Shown in pieces: positions 39,795 through 47,705 of a stretch of DNA of 64,000 nt. The DNA is taken from the NCBI RefSeq assembly GCF_001905825.1, contig NZ_LIVV01000009.1, forward strand, positions 389,600 to 453,599, in the 5' to 3' direction. The notes under the pieces are model-generated. The model was given only the letters and a program-made list of their open reading frames with translations. It was not told the origin of the DNA and did no database searches. Every line of letters begins with the position of its first letter. The first letter of the stretch is position 1. Both the position numbers and the translations under genes were made by a program. The stretch is from Streptomyces sp. CB02009. Its GTDB lineage: Bacteria > Actinomycetota > Actinomycetes > Streptomycetales > Streptomycetaceae.

Positions 39795-41030
39795 GTGGCC
39801 GCGATGCAGCTGACACGGACACACCGAATACTCATCGGCCTCGTCATCGCCGGTGCGCTGATCATCGCGGGGATCGGTTTCGCGGGTTCGTACGCGGCGG
39901 TGCGCGAGCTCGCCGTGCAGAAGGGCTTCGGCACCTTCTCGTACTTCTTCCCGATCGGCATCGACGCGGGCATCTGTGTGCTGCTCGCGCTGGATCTGCT
40001 GCTGACGTGGCTGCGGATCCCGTTCCCGCTGCTGCGGCAGACGGCGTGGGTGCTGACGGCGGCGACGATCGCGTTCAACGGTGCGGCCGCCTGGCCCGAC
40101 CCGCTGGGTGTCGGGATGCACGCGGTGATCCCGATCCTGTTCGTCGTGGCCGTGGAGGCCGCGCGGCACGCGGTGGGCCGGATCGCGGACATCACCGCGG
40201 ACAAGCACATGGAGGGCGTCCGGCTGACCCGCTGGCTGCTGTCGCCGGTGCCGACGTTCCGGTTGTGGCGCCGGATGAAGCTGTGGGAGCTCCGTTCGTA
40301 CGAGCAGGTGATCAAGCTGGAGCAGGAGCGGCTGATCTACCAGGCGCGTCTCCAGGCGCGTTTCGGCCGGAGCTGGCGCCGTAAGGCGCCGGTGGAGGCG
40401 TTGATGCCGCTGCGTCTGGCGCGGTACGGGGTGCCGCTCGCGGAGACGGCGGCGGCGGGTCTCGCGGCGGCCGGTATCGAGCCGGCCGTGCTGCCTCCGC
40501 AGCCGCAGGGCGGGTCGCCGCTGTTGCCTCAGCAGCCTCAGGCGCCGCAGCCTCTCCAGTCGGCCCAGCAGCCCCAGCCGGTGCAGCTCGCGGCCGCGCC
40601 GCAGCCGCTTCCCGATGCGCCGGAGGATGCCGAGGGCAGCCCGTGGTTCGCGGGGCAGGCGCGGCCGGACGGCTACCAGGGTTCGTACAACCCGCAGATC
40701 GTCGACGGTCTGGAGCCGATCCCGGTGCCGGTGCCGCTCGGTCCGGAGGACGTTCCGCCGCCGGGGCCGGAGGAGTTCGTCGAGTATCCCGAGTACGTGG
40801 AGGAGCAGCCGGAGCCGCAGGAGGTCGAGGAGTTCCGCGAGGTCGTCTACAAGCAGACCTGGGCGTACGCGGTGGAGAACGACCGCTTCCCCGAGACCCA
40901 GGAGCTCGAACGGCTGGTGGCCGATCACTACGGCGTCGAGCAGCTCCGTAATCCGGAGCTGCTCCACCAGGTGATCCCCGAGGTCCAGCAGCGGATCCAG
41001 CAGGACATGCAGGAGTACCGCACTCCCTGA
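39795..41030 (+). CDS. DUF2637 membrane protein (SpdB-like) with Gln/Pro-rich tail
   Basis: 411 residues, GTG start with GGAGGGG 7 nt upstream. Four hydrophobic helices in the first 130 residues (ILIGLVIAGALIIAGIGFAG, FFPIGIDAGICVLLALDLLL, and two more) make the DUF2637 domain, also found in SpdB spread proteins of Streptomyces conjugative plasmids. A basic linker, a Gln/Pro-rich region (about 220-270) and an acidic tail follow. No conjugation genes are nearby, so this is a chromosomal family member of unknown role. Terminator immediately after. Confidence 0.82.
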   Translation: MAAMQLTRTHRILIGLVIAGALIIAGIGFAGSYAAVRELAVQKGFGTFSYFFPIGIDAGICVLLALDLLLTWLRIPFPLLRQTAWVLTAATIAFNGAAAWPDPLGVGMHAVIPILFVVAVEAARHAVGRIADITADKHMEGVRLTRWLLSPVPTFRLWRRMKLWELRSYEQVIKLEQERLIYQARLQARFGRSWRRKAPVEALMPLRLARYGVPLAETAAAGLAAAGIEPAVLPPQPQGGSPLLPQQPQAPQPLQSAQQPQPVQLAAAPQPLPDAPEDAEGSPWFAGQARPDGYQGSYNPQIVDGLEPIPVPVPLGPEDVPPPGPEEFVEYPEYVEEQPEPQEVEEFREVVYKQTWAYAVENDRFPETQELERLVADHYGVEQLRNPELLHQVIPEVQQRIQQDMQEYRTP

Positions 41031-41043
41031 TCCGCTCGGGAGT

Positions 41044-41090
41044 ACGCGTGAGGGCCGCCACCCGGTTTCCGGGTGGCGGCCCTCACGCGT
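41044..41090. terminator. Very stable bidirectional terminator
   Basis: A perfect 22-bp stem (41044-41065 pairing with 41069-41090) with a TTT loop lies between the convergent DUF2637 and lysS genes. The inner part reads GGCCGCCACCCGG/CCGGGTGGCGGCC. One of the longest perfect hairpins in the window. Confidence 0.85.
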
Positions 41091-41109
41091 GGTCAGTTCC
41101 TCCGCGCGC

Positions 41110-42834
41110 TCACGCGCCGAGGAGCTTCCTCACCCGGTCCGCGCCCACGGCGAGCAGCAGCGTGGGCAGTCGGGGCCCGGTCTCGCGGCTGACGAGGAGC
41201 TTGTAGAGCAGGGCGAAGAACGCGCGCTGGGCGAGCTTCAGCTCGGGCGTCGGCTTGGCCTCGGCGTCGAGACCGGCCATGACCTTCGGGACGCCGTAGA
41301 CGAGGGTGGTGAGCCCGTCGAGCGACCAGTGGCTGTCGAGGCCTTCGAGGAGCAGCCGGAGCGACTCGCGGCCCTCGTCGTCGAGGGAGCCGAGGAGTTC
41401 GGTGTCGGGCTCTTCGCGGACGATGGTGCGCTGGTCGGCCGGGACCTGGTTGGTGATCCAGTTCTCGGCGCGGTCGAGGCGCGGCCGGACCTCGTCGAGG
41501 GAGGTGACCGGGTTCTCGGGGTCGAGTTCGGTCAGGATCCGCAGGGTCTGCTCGTCGTGGCCGGCGGTGATGTCCATGACCGAGGCGAGCGTGCGGTACG
41601 GGAGCGGGCGCGGGGTGCGCGGAAGCTCGCCGGCGGCCGTGCGGGCGGCCCGGGTGTGGGCGGCGGCGTCGGCGGGCAGCACGCTGCCGTCGGCGACCTT
41701 GGCCTCCAGCTTGTCCCACTCGTCGTAGAGCCGCTGAATCTCCTGGTCGAAGGCGATCTTGAAGGACTGGTTGGGGCGGCGGCGTGCGTACAGCCAGCGC
41801 AGCAGCGGTGCTTCCATGATCTTGAGCGCGTCGGCGGCGGTCGGGACGCCACCGCGCGAGGAGGACATCTTGGCCATGCCGCTGATGCCGACGAAGGCGT
41901 ACATCGGGCCGATGGGCTGGACGCCGTCGAAGATCTCGCGGACGATCTGGCCGCCGACGACGAAGGACGAGCCGGGCGAGGAGTGGTCGACGCCGGAGGG
42001 CTCGAAGATGACGCCTTCGTACGCCCAGCGCATCGGCCAGTCGACCTTCCAGACCAGCTTGCCGCGGTTGAACTCGCTGAGCTTCACGGTCTCGGCGAAG
42101 CCGCAGTCGGTGCAGGTGTAGGCCAGCTCGGTGGTGTCGTCGTCGTACGAGGTGACCGTGGTGAGGTCCTTCTCGCACTGCCCGCAGTAGGGCTTGTAGG
42201 GGAAGTAGCCCGAGGAGCCGCCGGAGCCGTCGTCCTCGTTCGCCGCGCCGGAGCCCTCCTCGGCCTCCAGCTCGGCCTCGTCGACCGCCTTCTGCGACTG
42301 CTTCTTCGGCGCCTTCTTCGTCCGGTACTGGTCGAGGATGGCGTCGATGTCGCCGCGGTGCTTCATGGCGTGCAGGATCTGCTCGCGGTACGTGCCCGCG
42401 GTGTACTGCTCGGTCTGGCTGATCGGGTCGTACTCGACGCCGAGCTCGGCCAGGGACTCGACCATGGCGGCCTTGAAGTGCTCGGCCCAGTTGGGGTGGG
42501 GCGAGCCGGCGGGGGCCGGGACCGAGGTCAGCGGCTTGCCGATGTGCTCGGCCCAGGACTCGTCGATGCCCTCGATGCCGTTCGGCACCTTGCGGTAGCG
42601 GTCGTAGTCGTCCCAGGAGATCAGGTGCCTGACCTCGTGCCCGCGGCGGCGGATCTCGTCGGCGACCAGGTGCGGGGTCATGACCTCGCGGAGGTTGCCC
42701 AGGTGGATCGGGCCGGACGGGGAGAGGCCGGAGGCGACGACGACCGGTTTGCCAGGCGCACGTCGCTCCGACTCGGCGATGACCTCGTCCGCGAAACGGG
42801 AGACCCAGTCGGTCTCGGTGCTGCTCTGAGCCAC
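41110..42834 (-). CDS. lysS: Lysyl-tRNA synthetase, class I
   Basis: 574 residues, GTG start with AAGGA upstream. It has the class I signature sequences: HLGN (HIGH-like) near residue 44 in SGPIHLGNLREV and KMSSSRG (KMSKS-like) in the middle. A CxxC pair twice (YCGQCEKD and YTCTDCGF) indicates a zinc ribbon. An acidic Gly/Ser insert lies around residue 200. Class I LysRS is the form used by Streptomyces. The gene diverges from argS. Confidence 0.95.
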   Translation of the reverse strand: MAQSSTETDWVSRFADEVIAESERRAPGKPVVVASGLSPSGPIHLGNLREVMTPHLVADEIRRRGHEVRHLISWDDYDRYRKVPNGIEGIDESWAEHIGKPLTSVPAPAGSPHPNWAEHFKAAMVESLAELGVEYDPISQTEQYTAGTYREQILHAMKHRGDIDAILDQYRTKKAPKKQSQKAVDEAELEAEEGSGAANEDDGSGGSSGYFPYKPYCGQCEKDLTTVTSYDDDTTELAYTCTDCGFAETVKLSEFNRGKLVWKVDWPMRWAYEGVIFEPSGVDHSSPGSSFVVGGQIVREIFDGVQPIGPMYAFVGISGMAKMSSSRGGVPTAADALKIMEAPLLRWLYARRRPNQSFKIAFDQEIQRLYDEWDKLEAKVADGSVLPADAAAHTRAARTAAGELPRTPRPLPYRTLASVMDITAGHDEQTLRILTELDPENPVTSLDEVRPRLDRAENWITNQVPADQRTIVREEPDTELLGSLDDEGRESLRLLLEGLDSHWSLDGLTTLVYGVPKVMAGLDAEAKPTPELKLAQRAFFALLYKLLVSRETGPRLPTLLLAVGADRVRKLLGA

Positions 42835-42920
42835 GGTCGGTACGTCCTTCTTCCTGGGTGGGGTGCTGCCTGAGGGAGCTACGTGAGCCATTCTCCCAGA
42901 CGGAAGAGCGCTCCCCGAGG

Positions 42921-42963
42921 TTGTCCACAGGCGGAGATCGCCCGCGTCCCCCGGTTGTCCACA
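42921..42963 (+). promoter_or_regulatory. Two DnaA-box sequences between lysS and argS
   Basis: TTGTCCACA occurs at 42921-42929 and 42955-42963, same orientation, starts 34 bp apart. This 9-mer matches the preferred Streptomyces DnaA box. The 218 bp intergenic region also holds both divergent promoters; TTGACA at 42998-43003 could be the -35 for argS. Confidence 0.6.
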
Positions 42964-43052
42964 GGCGGGGAAATCACGTTGCGCCGCCATGGGACACTTG
43001 ACAAGCGATTTAGACGCGCAGAACTCCCCGAACTCAACAGGAACGGAAGCTC

Positions 43053-44849
43053 ATGGCCTCGGTCCCTTCCCTCGCTTCGACCGTGCAGCAGCGCCTCGCG
43101 GACGGCCTCTCGGCAGCTCTGCCGGACGCCGGGTCCGCCGACCCGCTGCTCCGACGAAGCGACCGGGCCGACTTCCAGGCCAACGGCATCCTGGCGCTGG
43201 CCAAGCGCCTCAAGGGCAATCCGCGTGAGCTGGCCACCCAGGTGGTCGCCGCGATCCCGGAGAACGACGTCCTGAAGGAGATCGAGGTCTCGGGCCCCGG
43301 CTTCCTGAACATCACGGTCACGGACGCGGCGATCGTGCGGACCCTCGCGGCCCGCGCCGCCGACGCCCGGCTCGGGGTGCCGTTCAACGAGTCGGCCGGC
43401 ACGACGGTGATCGACTACGCCCAGCCGAACGTGGCGAAGGAGATGCACGTCGGGCACCTGCGCTCCGCCGTGATCGGCGCCGCGATGGTCGAGATCCTGG
43501 AGTTCACCGGTGAGAGCGTGGTCCGCCGCCACCACATCGGCGACTGGGGCACCCAGTTCGGCATGCTCATCCAGTACCTGATCGAGCACCCGCACGAGCT
43601 GGACCACAAGGCCGAGGACGGCGCGGAGGTCTCCGGTGAGGAGGCCATGTCGAACCTGAACCGGCTCTACAAGGCCTCGCGCGCGCTCTTCGACTCGGAC
43701 GAGGAGTTCAAGACGCGGGCCCGGGCGCGCGTCGTCGACCTCCAGGCCGGCGAGGAGCAGACCCTCGCCCTGTGGCAGCGGTTCGTCGACGAGTCGAAGA
43801 TCTACTTCTACTCGGTCTTCGACAAGCTGGACATGGACATCCGGGACGGCGACGTCGTCGGCGAGTCCGGCTACAACGACATGCTGGTGGAGACCTGCCG
43901 CATCCTGGAGGAGTCGGGCGTCGCCGTCCGCTCCGAGGGTGCGCTGTGCGTGTTCTTCGACGACGTGAAGGGCCCGGACGGCAACCCGACGCCGCTGATC
44001 GTCCAGAAGTCCGACGGCGGCTTCGGCTACGCGGCGACGGACCTCTCGGCGATCCGCGACCGTGTGCAGAACCTGAAGGCGACGTCCCTGCTGTACGTGG
44101 TGGACGCCCGTCAGTCGCTGCACTTCAAGATGGTCTTCGAGACCGCCCGCCGGGCGGGCTGGCTGAACGAGGACGTGAAGGCGGTCCAGCTGGCGTTCGG
44201 CACGGTCCTCGGCAAGGACGGCAAGCCGTTCAAGACCCGTGAGGGCGAGACGGTCAGGCTGGTGGACCTGCTGGACGAGGCGGTGGACCGGGCGACGTCG
44301 GTCGTGCGCGGCAAGGCGGACGACTACCTCGCGAAGAACGGCGAGGCGCTCCTGACCGAGTCGGAGATCGTCGAGAACGGCCAGTACGTCGGCATCGGCG
44401 CGGTGAAGTACGCCGACCTGTCGACGTCGGCCGCGCGCGACTACAAGTTCGACCTGGACCAGATGGTCTCGCTGAACGGCGACACGTCGGTGTACGTGCA
44501 GTACGCCTACGCGCGTGTGAAGTCGATCTTCGGGAAGGCCGGCGACCGCACGCCGCTGGCGCACCCGGAGCTGGAGCTGGCCCCGGCCGAGCGCGCGCTC
44601 GGTCTGCACCTGGACCAGTTCGGCGAGGTGATCGAGGAGACGGCCGCGGAGTACGCCCCGCACAAGCTGGCCGCGTACCTGTACCAGCTGGCCTCGCTGT
44701 TCACGACGTTCTACTCGGAGTGCCCGGTCATCAAGCCGGCGCCGGCGCAGGACATCGCGGAGAACCGCCTCTTCCTGTCCGACCTGACCGCCCGCACCCT
44801 GCACCAGGGCATGGCCCTGCTGGGCATCAGGACGCCCGAGCGCCTCTGA
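43053..44849 (+). CDS. argS: Arginyl-tRNA synthetase
   Basis: 598 residues. The N-terminal Add-1 domain is followed by the HIGH-type site HVGHLRSAVIG near residue 130 and by the ArgRS-specific catalytic core; the KMSK loop is degenerate (FKTREGETVRL), as usual for this family. The C-terminal anticodon domain ends with the conserved ALLGIRTPERL. It charges tRNA-Arg in the cytoplasm. Diverges from lysS; terminator at 44875-44910. Confidence 0.96.
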   Translation: MASVPSLASTVQQRLADGLSAALPDAGSADPLLRRSDRADFQANGILALAKRLKGNPRELATQVVAAIPENDVLKEIEVSGPGFLNITVTDAAIVRTLAARAADARLGVPFNESAGTTVIDYAQPNVAKEMHVGHLRSAVIGAAMVEILEFTGESVVRRHHIGDWGTQFGMLIQYLIEHPHELDHKAEDGAEVSGEEAMSNLNRLYKASRALFDSDEEFKTRARARVVDLQAGEEQTLALWQRFVDESKIYFYSVFDKLDMDIRDGDVVGESGYNDMLVETCRILEESGVAVRSEGALCVFFDDVKGPDGNPTPLIVQKSDGGFGYAATDLSAIRDRVQNLKATSLLYVVDARQSLHFKMVFETARRAGWLNEDVKAVQLAFGTVLGKDGKPFKTREGETVRLVDLLDEAVDRATSVVRGKADDYLAKNGEALLTESEIVENGQYVGIGAVKYADLSTSAARDYKFDLDQMVSLNGDTSVYVQYAYARVKSIFGKAGDRTPLAHPELELAPAERALGLHLDQFGEVIEETAAEYAPHKLAAYLYQLASLFTTFYSECPVIKPAPAQDIAENRLFLSDLTARTLHQGMALLGIRTPERL

Positions 44850-44874
44850 CGGTCCCGGAAGCGGCATGAAGGGC

Positions 44875-44910
44875 GAGGCCCCCGGTACGGATCACCGTGC
44901 CGGGGGCCTC
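44875..44910. terminator. Terminator between argS and the DUF1876 gene
   Basis: Arms GAGGCCCCCGGTACGG (44875-44890) and CCGTGCCGGGGGCCTC (44895-44910) pair with one T/G wobble around a 4-nt loop, between two convergent genes. Confidence 0.75.
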
Positions 44911-44914
44911 GTCG

Positions 44915-45187
44915 TCAGCGGAGGGTGTGCGAGGTCCGGCCCGAGACCTCGTCGATCTCCGTATGGGCCTTCTGGAGCAGCTGGGAGGCGAGGTCCATCA
45001 GCGCGCGTGCGCCGGCGATCTCCTCGCCCACTCTCAGCTGGTCCGGGTCGGAGGGGTGCCGGTTGGCCGTGCCGTGGGCCCGGAACTCGGTGCCGTCGCT
45101 GAGCCGCACCATGGCCGCGGCCCGCGTCCGGTCGCCCTCCTCCTGGAACTCCATCTCGACATGCCATCCGACAAGCGTGTGCATCAT
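44915..45187 (-). CDS. DUF1876 (dsRBD-like fold) small protein
   Basis: 90 residues. The sequence MVRLSDGTEFRAHGTANRHP and LRVGEEIAGARALMDLASQLL are characteristic of DUF1876, a small actinobacterial family with an alpha-beta fold resembling dsRNA-binding domains. GGAGGT lies 7 nt before the ATG at 45187, which is favoured over the adjacent second ATG and an upstream GTG. Function unknown. Confidence 0.88.
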   Translation of the reverse strand: MMHTLVGWHVEMEFQEEGDRTRAAAMVRLSDGTEFRAHGTANRHPSDPDQLRVGEEIAGARALMDLASQLLQKAHTEIDEVSGRTSHTLR

Positions 45188-45294
45188 GAGGACCACCTCC
45201 AGCGAGGTACCTGTCGGCTACCTCTCCAGGGTGCGCCGCCGCGTGCCGCACCACCACTCGCTTCGTTGTCAGTGGCGCCGCGTACGTTCTCGGC

Positions 45295-46074
45295 ATGGCG
45301 ATGATCCCGAACCAGCTGCCCCGGCTCGCAGCCGATCCGACCGGCCGTTCCCTCGGCCTCGACCTGCCGCCCGGCGCCCTCACCGGCCCGGCGGACGCCC
45401 CGTACCTCTGGTCGGGGCACGGGGCGGCGGGCCCGTCGGCATGGGGCGCGCTGCGCCCGGCGGCCCGCACGGCGGGACTGCTGCCGGTGCTGCTGGGCGG
45501 TGACTGGGGCCTGGACCGGTGGGAGCTGATGCCGGAGCGGATGAGCGACCCGGCCGACCATGACGCGGACGAGGTCCTCGCCGGGTTCTGGCGGGCGAAC
45601 GCGTCCGAGGAGATACCGGGAAGCGGCGACTGGCCGGGCCTCGCTCCCGAGCAGGCGTACGACACGGACCCGGACGGGGCGGCGGCCGCCGTCGCCGAGA
45701 TGCTGACGGAGCCGGGCTTCTGGCTGGAGGACGCCCGTCCGGCCCTGGTTCCGGCGCGGCGCAGCGCGGACATCCCGGCGGTGATCGGCTGGACGGGGCC
45801 GCTGAACCACGAGAACGACGTGGCCCGGCTGTGCGCGGTGCTGCGGTCCTGGGAGGACCGCTTCGGGGCGCGGGTCGTCGCGCTCACCTTCGACCAGCTG
45901 GTGGTGTCGGTCGGGGCCCCGCCGACGACCCTGGAGGAGGCCGAGGCGCTGGCGGCGGAGCACTTCGCGTTCTGCCCGGACAACGTGGAGCAGGGCAGCG
46001 GCGACGGCGGTCTGCGCGGATACGCGAGGACGGGGCTGCTGGACAGCCCCGTCTGGACCTTCTGGTGGGACTAG
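45295..46074 (+). CDS. DUF4253 domain protein
   Basis: 259 residues. The C-terminal half (AVIGWTGPLNHENDVARLCA, ARVVALTFDQLVVSV, then HFAFCPDNVEQG and the final TFWWD) is the DUF4253 domain, widespread in Streptomyces, often several copies per genome, function unknown and sometimes linked to contact-dependent or immunity loci. TACGTT lies exactly 6 nt before the ATG with no Shine-Dalgarno, so the message is probably leaderless. Confidence 0.87.
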   Translation: MAMIPNQLPRLAADPTGRSLGLDLPPGALTGPADAPYLWSGHGAAGPSAWGALRPAARTAGLLPVLLGGDWGLDRWELMPERMSDPADHDADEVLAGFWRANASEEIPGSGDWPGLAPEQAYDTDPDGAAAAVAEMLTEPGFWLEDARPALVPARRSADIPAVIGWTGPLNHENDVARLCAVLRSWEDRFGARVVALTFDQLVVSVGAPPTTLEEAEALAAEHFAFCPDNVEQGSGDGGLRGYARTGLLDSPVWTFWWD

Positions 46075-46089
46075 GCGGACAGAGACGGC

Positions 46090-47094
46090 CTAGTCGCGCG
46101 CGTCGGCGAGCTTCTGGGCGACCTCGGTGGCCCAGTAGGTGAGGATCATCTGCGCGCCGGCCCGCCGGATGCCGGTGAGGGTCTCGAAGATCGCCCGGTC
46201 GCGGTCGATCCAGCCCTTCTCGGCGGCGGCCTCGACCATCGCGTACTCGCCACTGATCTGGTACGCGGCGACGGGCACGTCCACGGATGCGGCGACCTTG
46301 GCGAGGACGTCGAGGTACGGCCCGGCGGGCTTGACCATCACCATGTCGGCGCCCTCCTCCAGGTCGAGGGCGAGCTCGCGCATCGACTCGCGGAGGTTGG
46401 CGGGGTCCTGCTGGTAGGTCTTGCGGTCGCCGCGGAGGGAGGAGCCGACGGCCTCGCGGAAGGGGCCGTAGAAGGCGGAGGAGTACTTCGCGGTGTACGC
46501 GAGGATCGCGACGTCCTCCTTGCCGATGGTGTCCAGGGCGTCGCGGACGACGCCGACCTGGCCGTCCATCATCCCGGAGGGGCCGACGACGTGGACGCCG
46601 GCGTCCGCCTGGACCTGGGCCATCTCGGCGTAACGTTCCAGCGTGGCGTCGTTGTCGACGCGGCCGTCGGCGTCGAGGACGCCGCAGTGGCCGTGGTCGG
46701 TGTACTCGTCGAGGCAGAGGTCGGACATGATGACGAGCTCGTCGCCGATCTCGGCGCGGACGTCCCGGATGGCGACCTGAAGGATGCCGTCGGGGTCGGT
46801 CCCGGCCGTGCCCGCCGCGTCCTTCTTCCCGTCCGCGGGCACGCCGAAGAGCATGATCCCGGAGACCCCGGCCTCCACCGCCTCGGCCGCGGCCTTCCGC
46901 AGGGTGTCGCGGGTGTGCTGGACGACTCCGGGCATGGCCTGGATCGGCACGGGCTCGGTGATGCCCTCGCGGACGAACGCGGGGAGGATCAGATCGGCGG
47001 GATGCAGCCGCGTCTCGGCCACCATCCGCCGCATGGCAGGCGTCGTCCGCAGCCGCCGCGGCCGCGCCCCGGGAAAGGATCCGTACGAGTTCAT
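46090..47094 (-). CDS. hemB: Porphobilinogen synthase HemB
   Basis: 334 residues. Two active-site lysines are recognisable in AYTAKYSSAFYGPF and MVMVKPAGPYLD. The metal-site region reads SDLCLDEYTDHGHCGVL: two of the three zinc cysteines are present and the middle one is Asp. The enzyme condenses two 5-aminolevulinates into porphobilinogen, ahead of HemC. TAGCCT lies 7 nt before the ATG and no ribosome site is evident, suggesting leaderless transcription. It lies downstream of the hemD end, separated by 611 bp of repeats and a terminator. Confidence 0.95.
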   Translation of the reverse strand: MNSYGSFPGARPRRLRTTPAMRRMVAETRLHPADLILPAFVREGITEPVPIQAMPGVVQHTRDTLRKAAAEAVEAGVSGIMLFGVPADGKKDAAGTAGTDPDGILQVAIRDVRAEIGDELVIMSDLCLDEYTDHGHCGVLDADGRVDNDATLERYAEMAQVQADAGVHVVGPSGMMDGQVGVVRDALDTIGKEDVAILAYTAKYSSAFYGPFREAVGSSLRGDRKTYQQDPANLRESMRELALDLEEGADMVMVKPAGPYLDVLAKVAASVDVPVAAYQISGEYAMVEAAAEKGWIDRDRAIFETLTGIRRAGAQMILTYWATEVAQKLADARD

Positions 47095-47292
47095 AGCCCC
47101 GAGGCTACGCCCGCCCAAACAGTGCTCTTACCGACCACCTGTGGGCATGCCGCCCCGCCCGACCACCCCGCCGCCGCCGCCGCGATCGTCACCCCACACA
47201 GCGAAGCCCACCCGGCCCCACCCCCCGCAGCACTCCCCCACCTGCCCCCACCCCCGTGTGGCCCGCACCCGCCGCCCTCCCCCACCCCGCCC

Positions 47293-47338
47293 CCGTGTGG
47301 GCAATCGTCCCGCTGGGGCGGGACGGGTGGGCACACGG
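47293..47338 (+). repeat. Intergenic stem-loop repeat, copy A
   Basis: Outer arms CCGTGTG (47293-47299) and CACACGG (47332-47338) enclose an inner hairpin CGTCCCGC-TGGG-GCGGGACG (47306-47325). The reverse complement of copy B aligns throughout, with paired differences in both stems. Confidence 0.75.
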
Positions 47339-47377
47339 GACGGCGCGCTCGGCGGCGCCTCCGCCCCTTGTTCCTGG

Positions 47378-47414
47378 ACCCGCACCCCAAGCGACGGTGC
47401 ACAAGGGTGCGGGT
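47378..47414. terminator. Hairpin sharing arms with the hem terminator
   Basis: Perfect arms ACCCGCACCC (47378-47387) and GGGTGCGGGT (47405-47414), 17-nt loop. The segment GGACCCGCACCCC recurs at 47671-47683 in the next hairpin. It may be a second terminator for the hem operon or a leftover of local duplication. Confidence 0.45.
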
Positions 47415-47452
47415 TAAGGCACGGAAGCCTAGGCCCGGCAACGGGCGCCGTT

Positions 47453-47499
47453 CCGTTGTGCCCACCCGTTCCGCCCCAGCGGAACAGATGCCCACAACG
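47453..47499 (-). repeat. Intergenic stem-loop repeat, copy B (inverted)
   Basis: Outer arms CGTTGTG (47454-47460) and CACAACG (47493-47499), inner hairpin GTTCCGC-CCCA-GCGGAAC (47468-47485). Read on the minus strand it matches copy A: the inner stem GTTCCGC/GCGGAAC replaces GTCCCGC/GCGGGAC and the outer stem changes likewise while pairing is kept. A degenerate third copy follows to about 47537. Confidence 0.75.
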
Positions 47500-47596
47500 A
47501 GGGTGGCCGGGGTGGGCACCGCCCCAGCCGAACGAACCCCCACAACGGGGGTGGCCCGGCACACACCGCCCACCCCGCGCCCCGCAGCAGAACCCC

Positions 47597-47642
47597 CAGC
47601 CCGCAGCCCGCAGCCCGCAGCCCGCAGCCCGCAGCCCGCAGC
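47597..47642 (+). repeat. Heptamer tandem repeat (CAGCCCG)n
   Basis: About 6.6 perfect copies of CAGCCCG. A simple-sequence tract in non-coding DNA; not CRISPR, since there are no spacers. Confidence 0.95.
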
Positions 47643-47649
47643 AAAAGCA

Positions 47650-47682
47650 GGGTGCGGGCCCCCTCAAAGAGGACCCGCACCC
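47650..47682 (-). terminator. Terminator of the rex-hemA-hemC-hemD operon
   Basis: Arms GGGTGCGGG (47650-47658) and CCCGCACCC (47674-47682). On the minus strand the stem is followed by TGCTTTTGC, a short U-tract, 24 bp past the hemD stop. Confidence 0.7.
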
Positions 47683-47705
47683 CGACAAACTGCAACCGCA
47701 ACCCG

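Larger units (their letters stand above)
47095..47705. other. 611 bp repeat-rich spacer between hemB and hemD
   Basis: No gene is supported. The region is C-rich on the plus strand and holds a stem-loop family (47293-47338, 47453-47499 and a degenerate copy to about 47537), two hairpins with the same 9-base arm (47378-47414 and 47650-47682), and a 7-bp tandem repeat (47597-47642). CCCCCGTGTGG also occurs twice (about 47252 and 47290). Confidence 0.75.

Noticed and set aside
39795..41030. Integrated conjugative plasmid because of the SpdB-like DUF2637 domain
   Set aside because: No Tra, Rep, integrase, excisionase pair or att repeats; chromosomal DUF2637 proteins are common.
42835..43052. T-box or other aminoacyl-tRNA leader before lysS or argS
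   Set aside because: No specifier loop, antiterminator or terminator can be drawn; the notable content is the DnaA boxes.
47597..47642. CRISPR array
   Set aside because: The repeats are contiguous 7-mers with no spacers.
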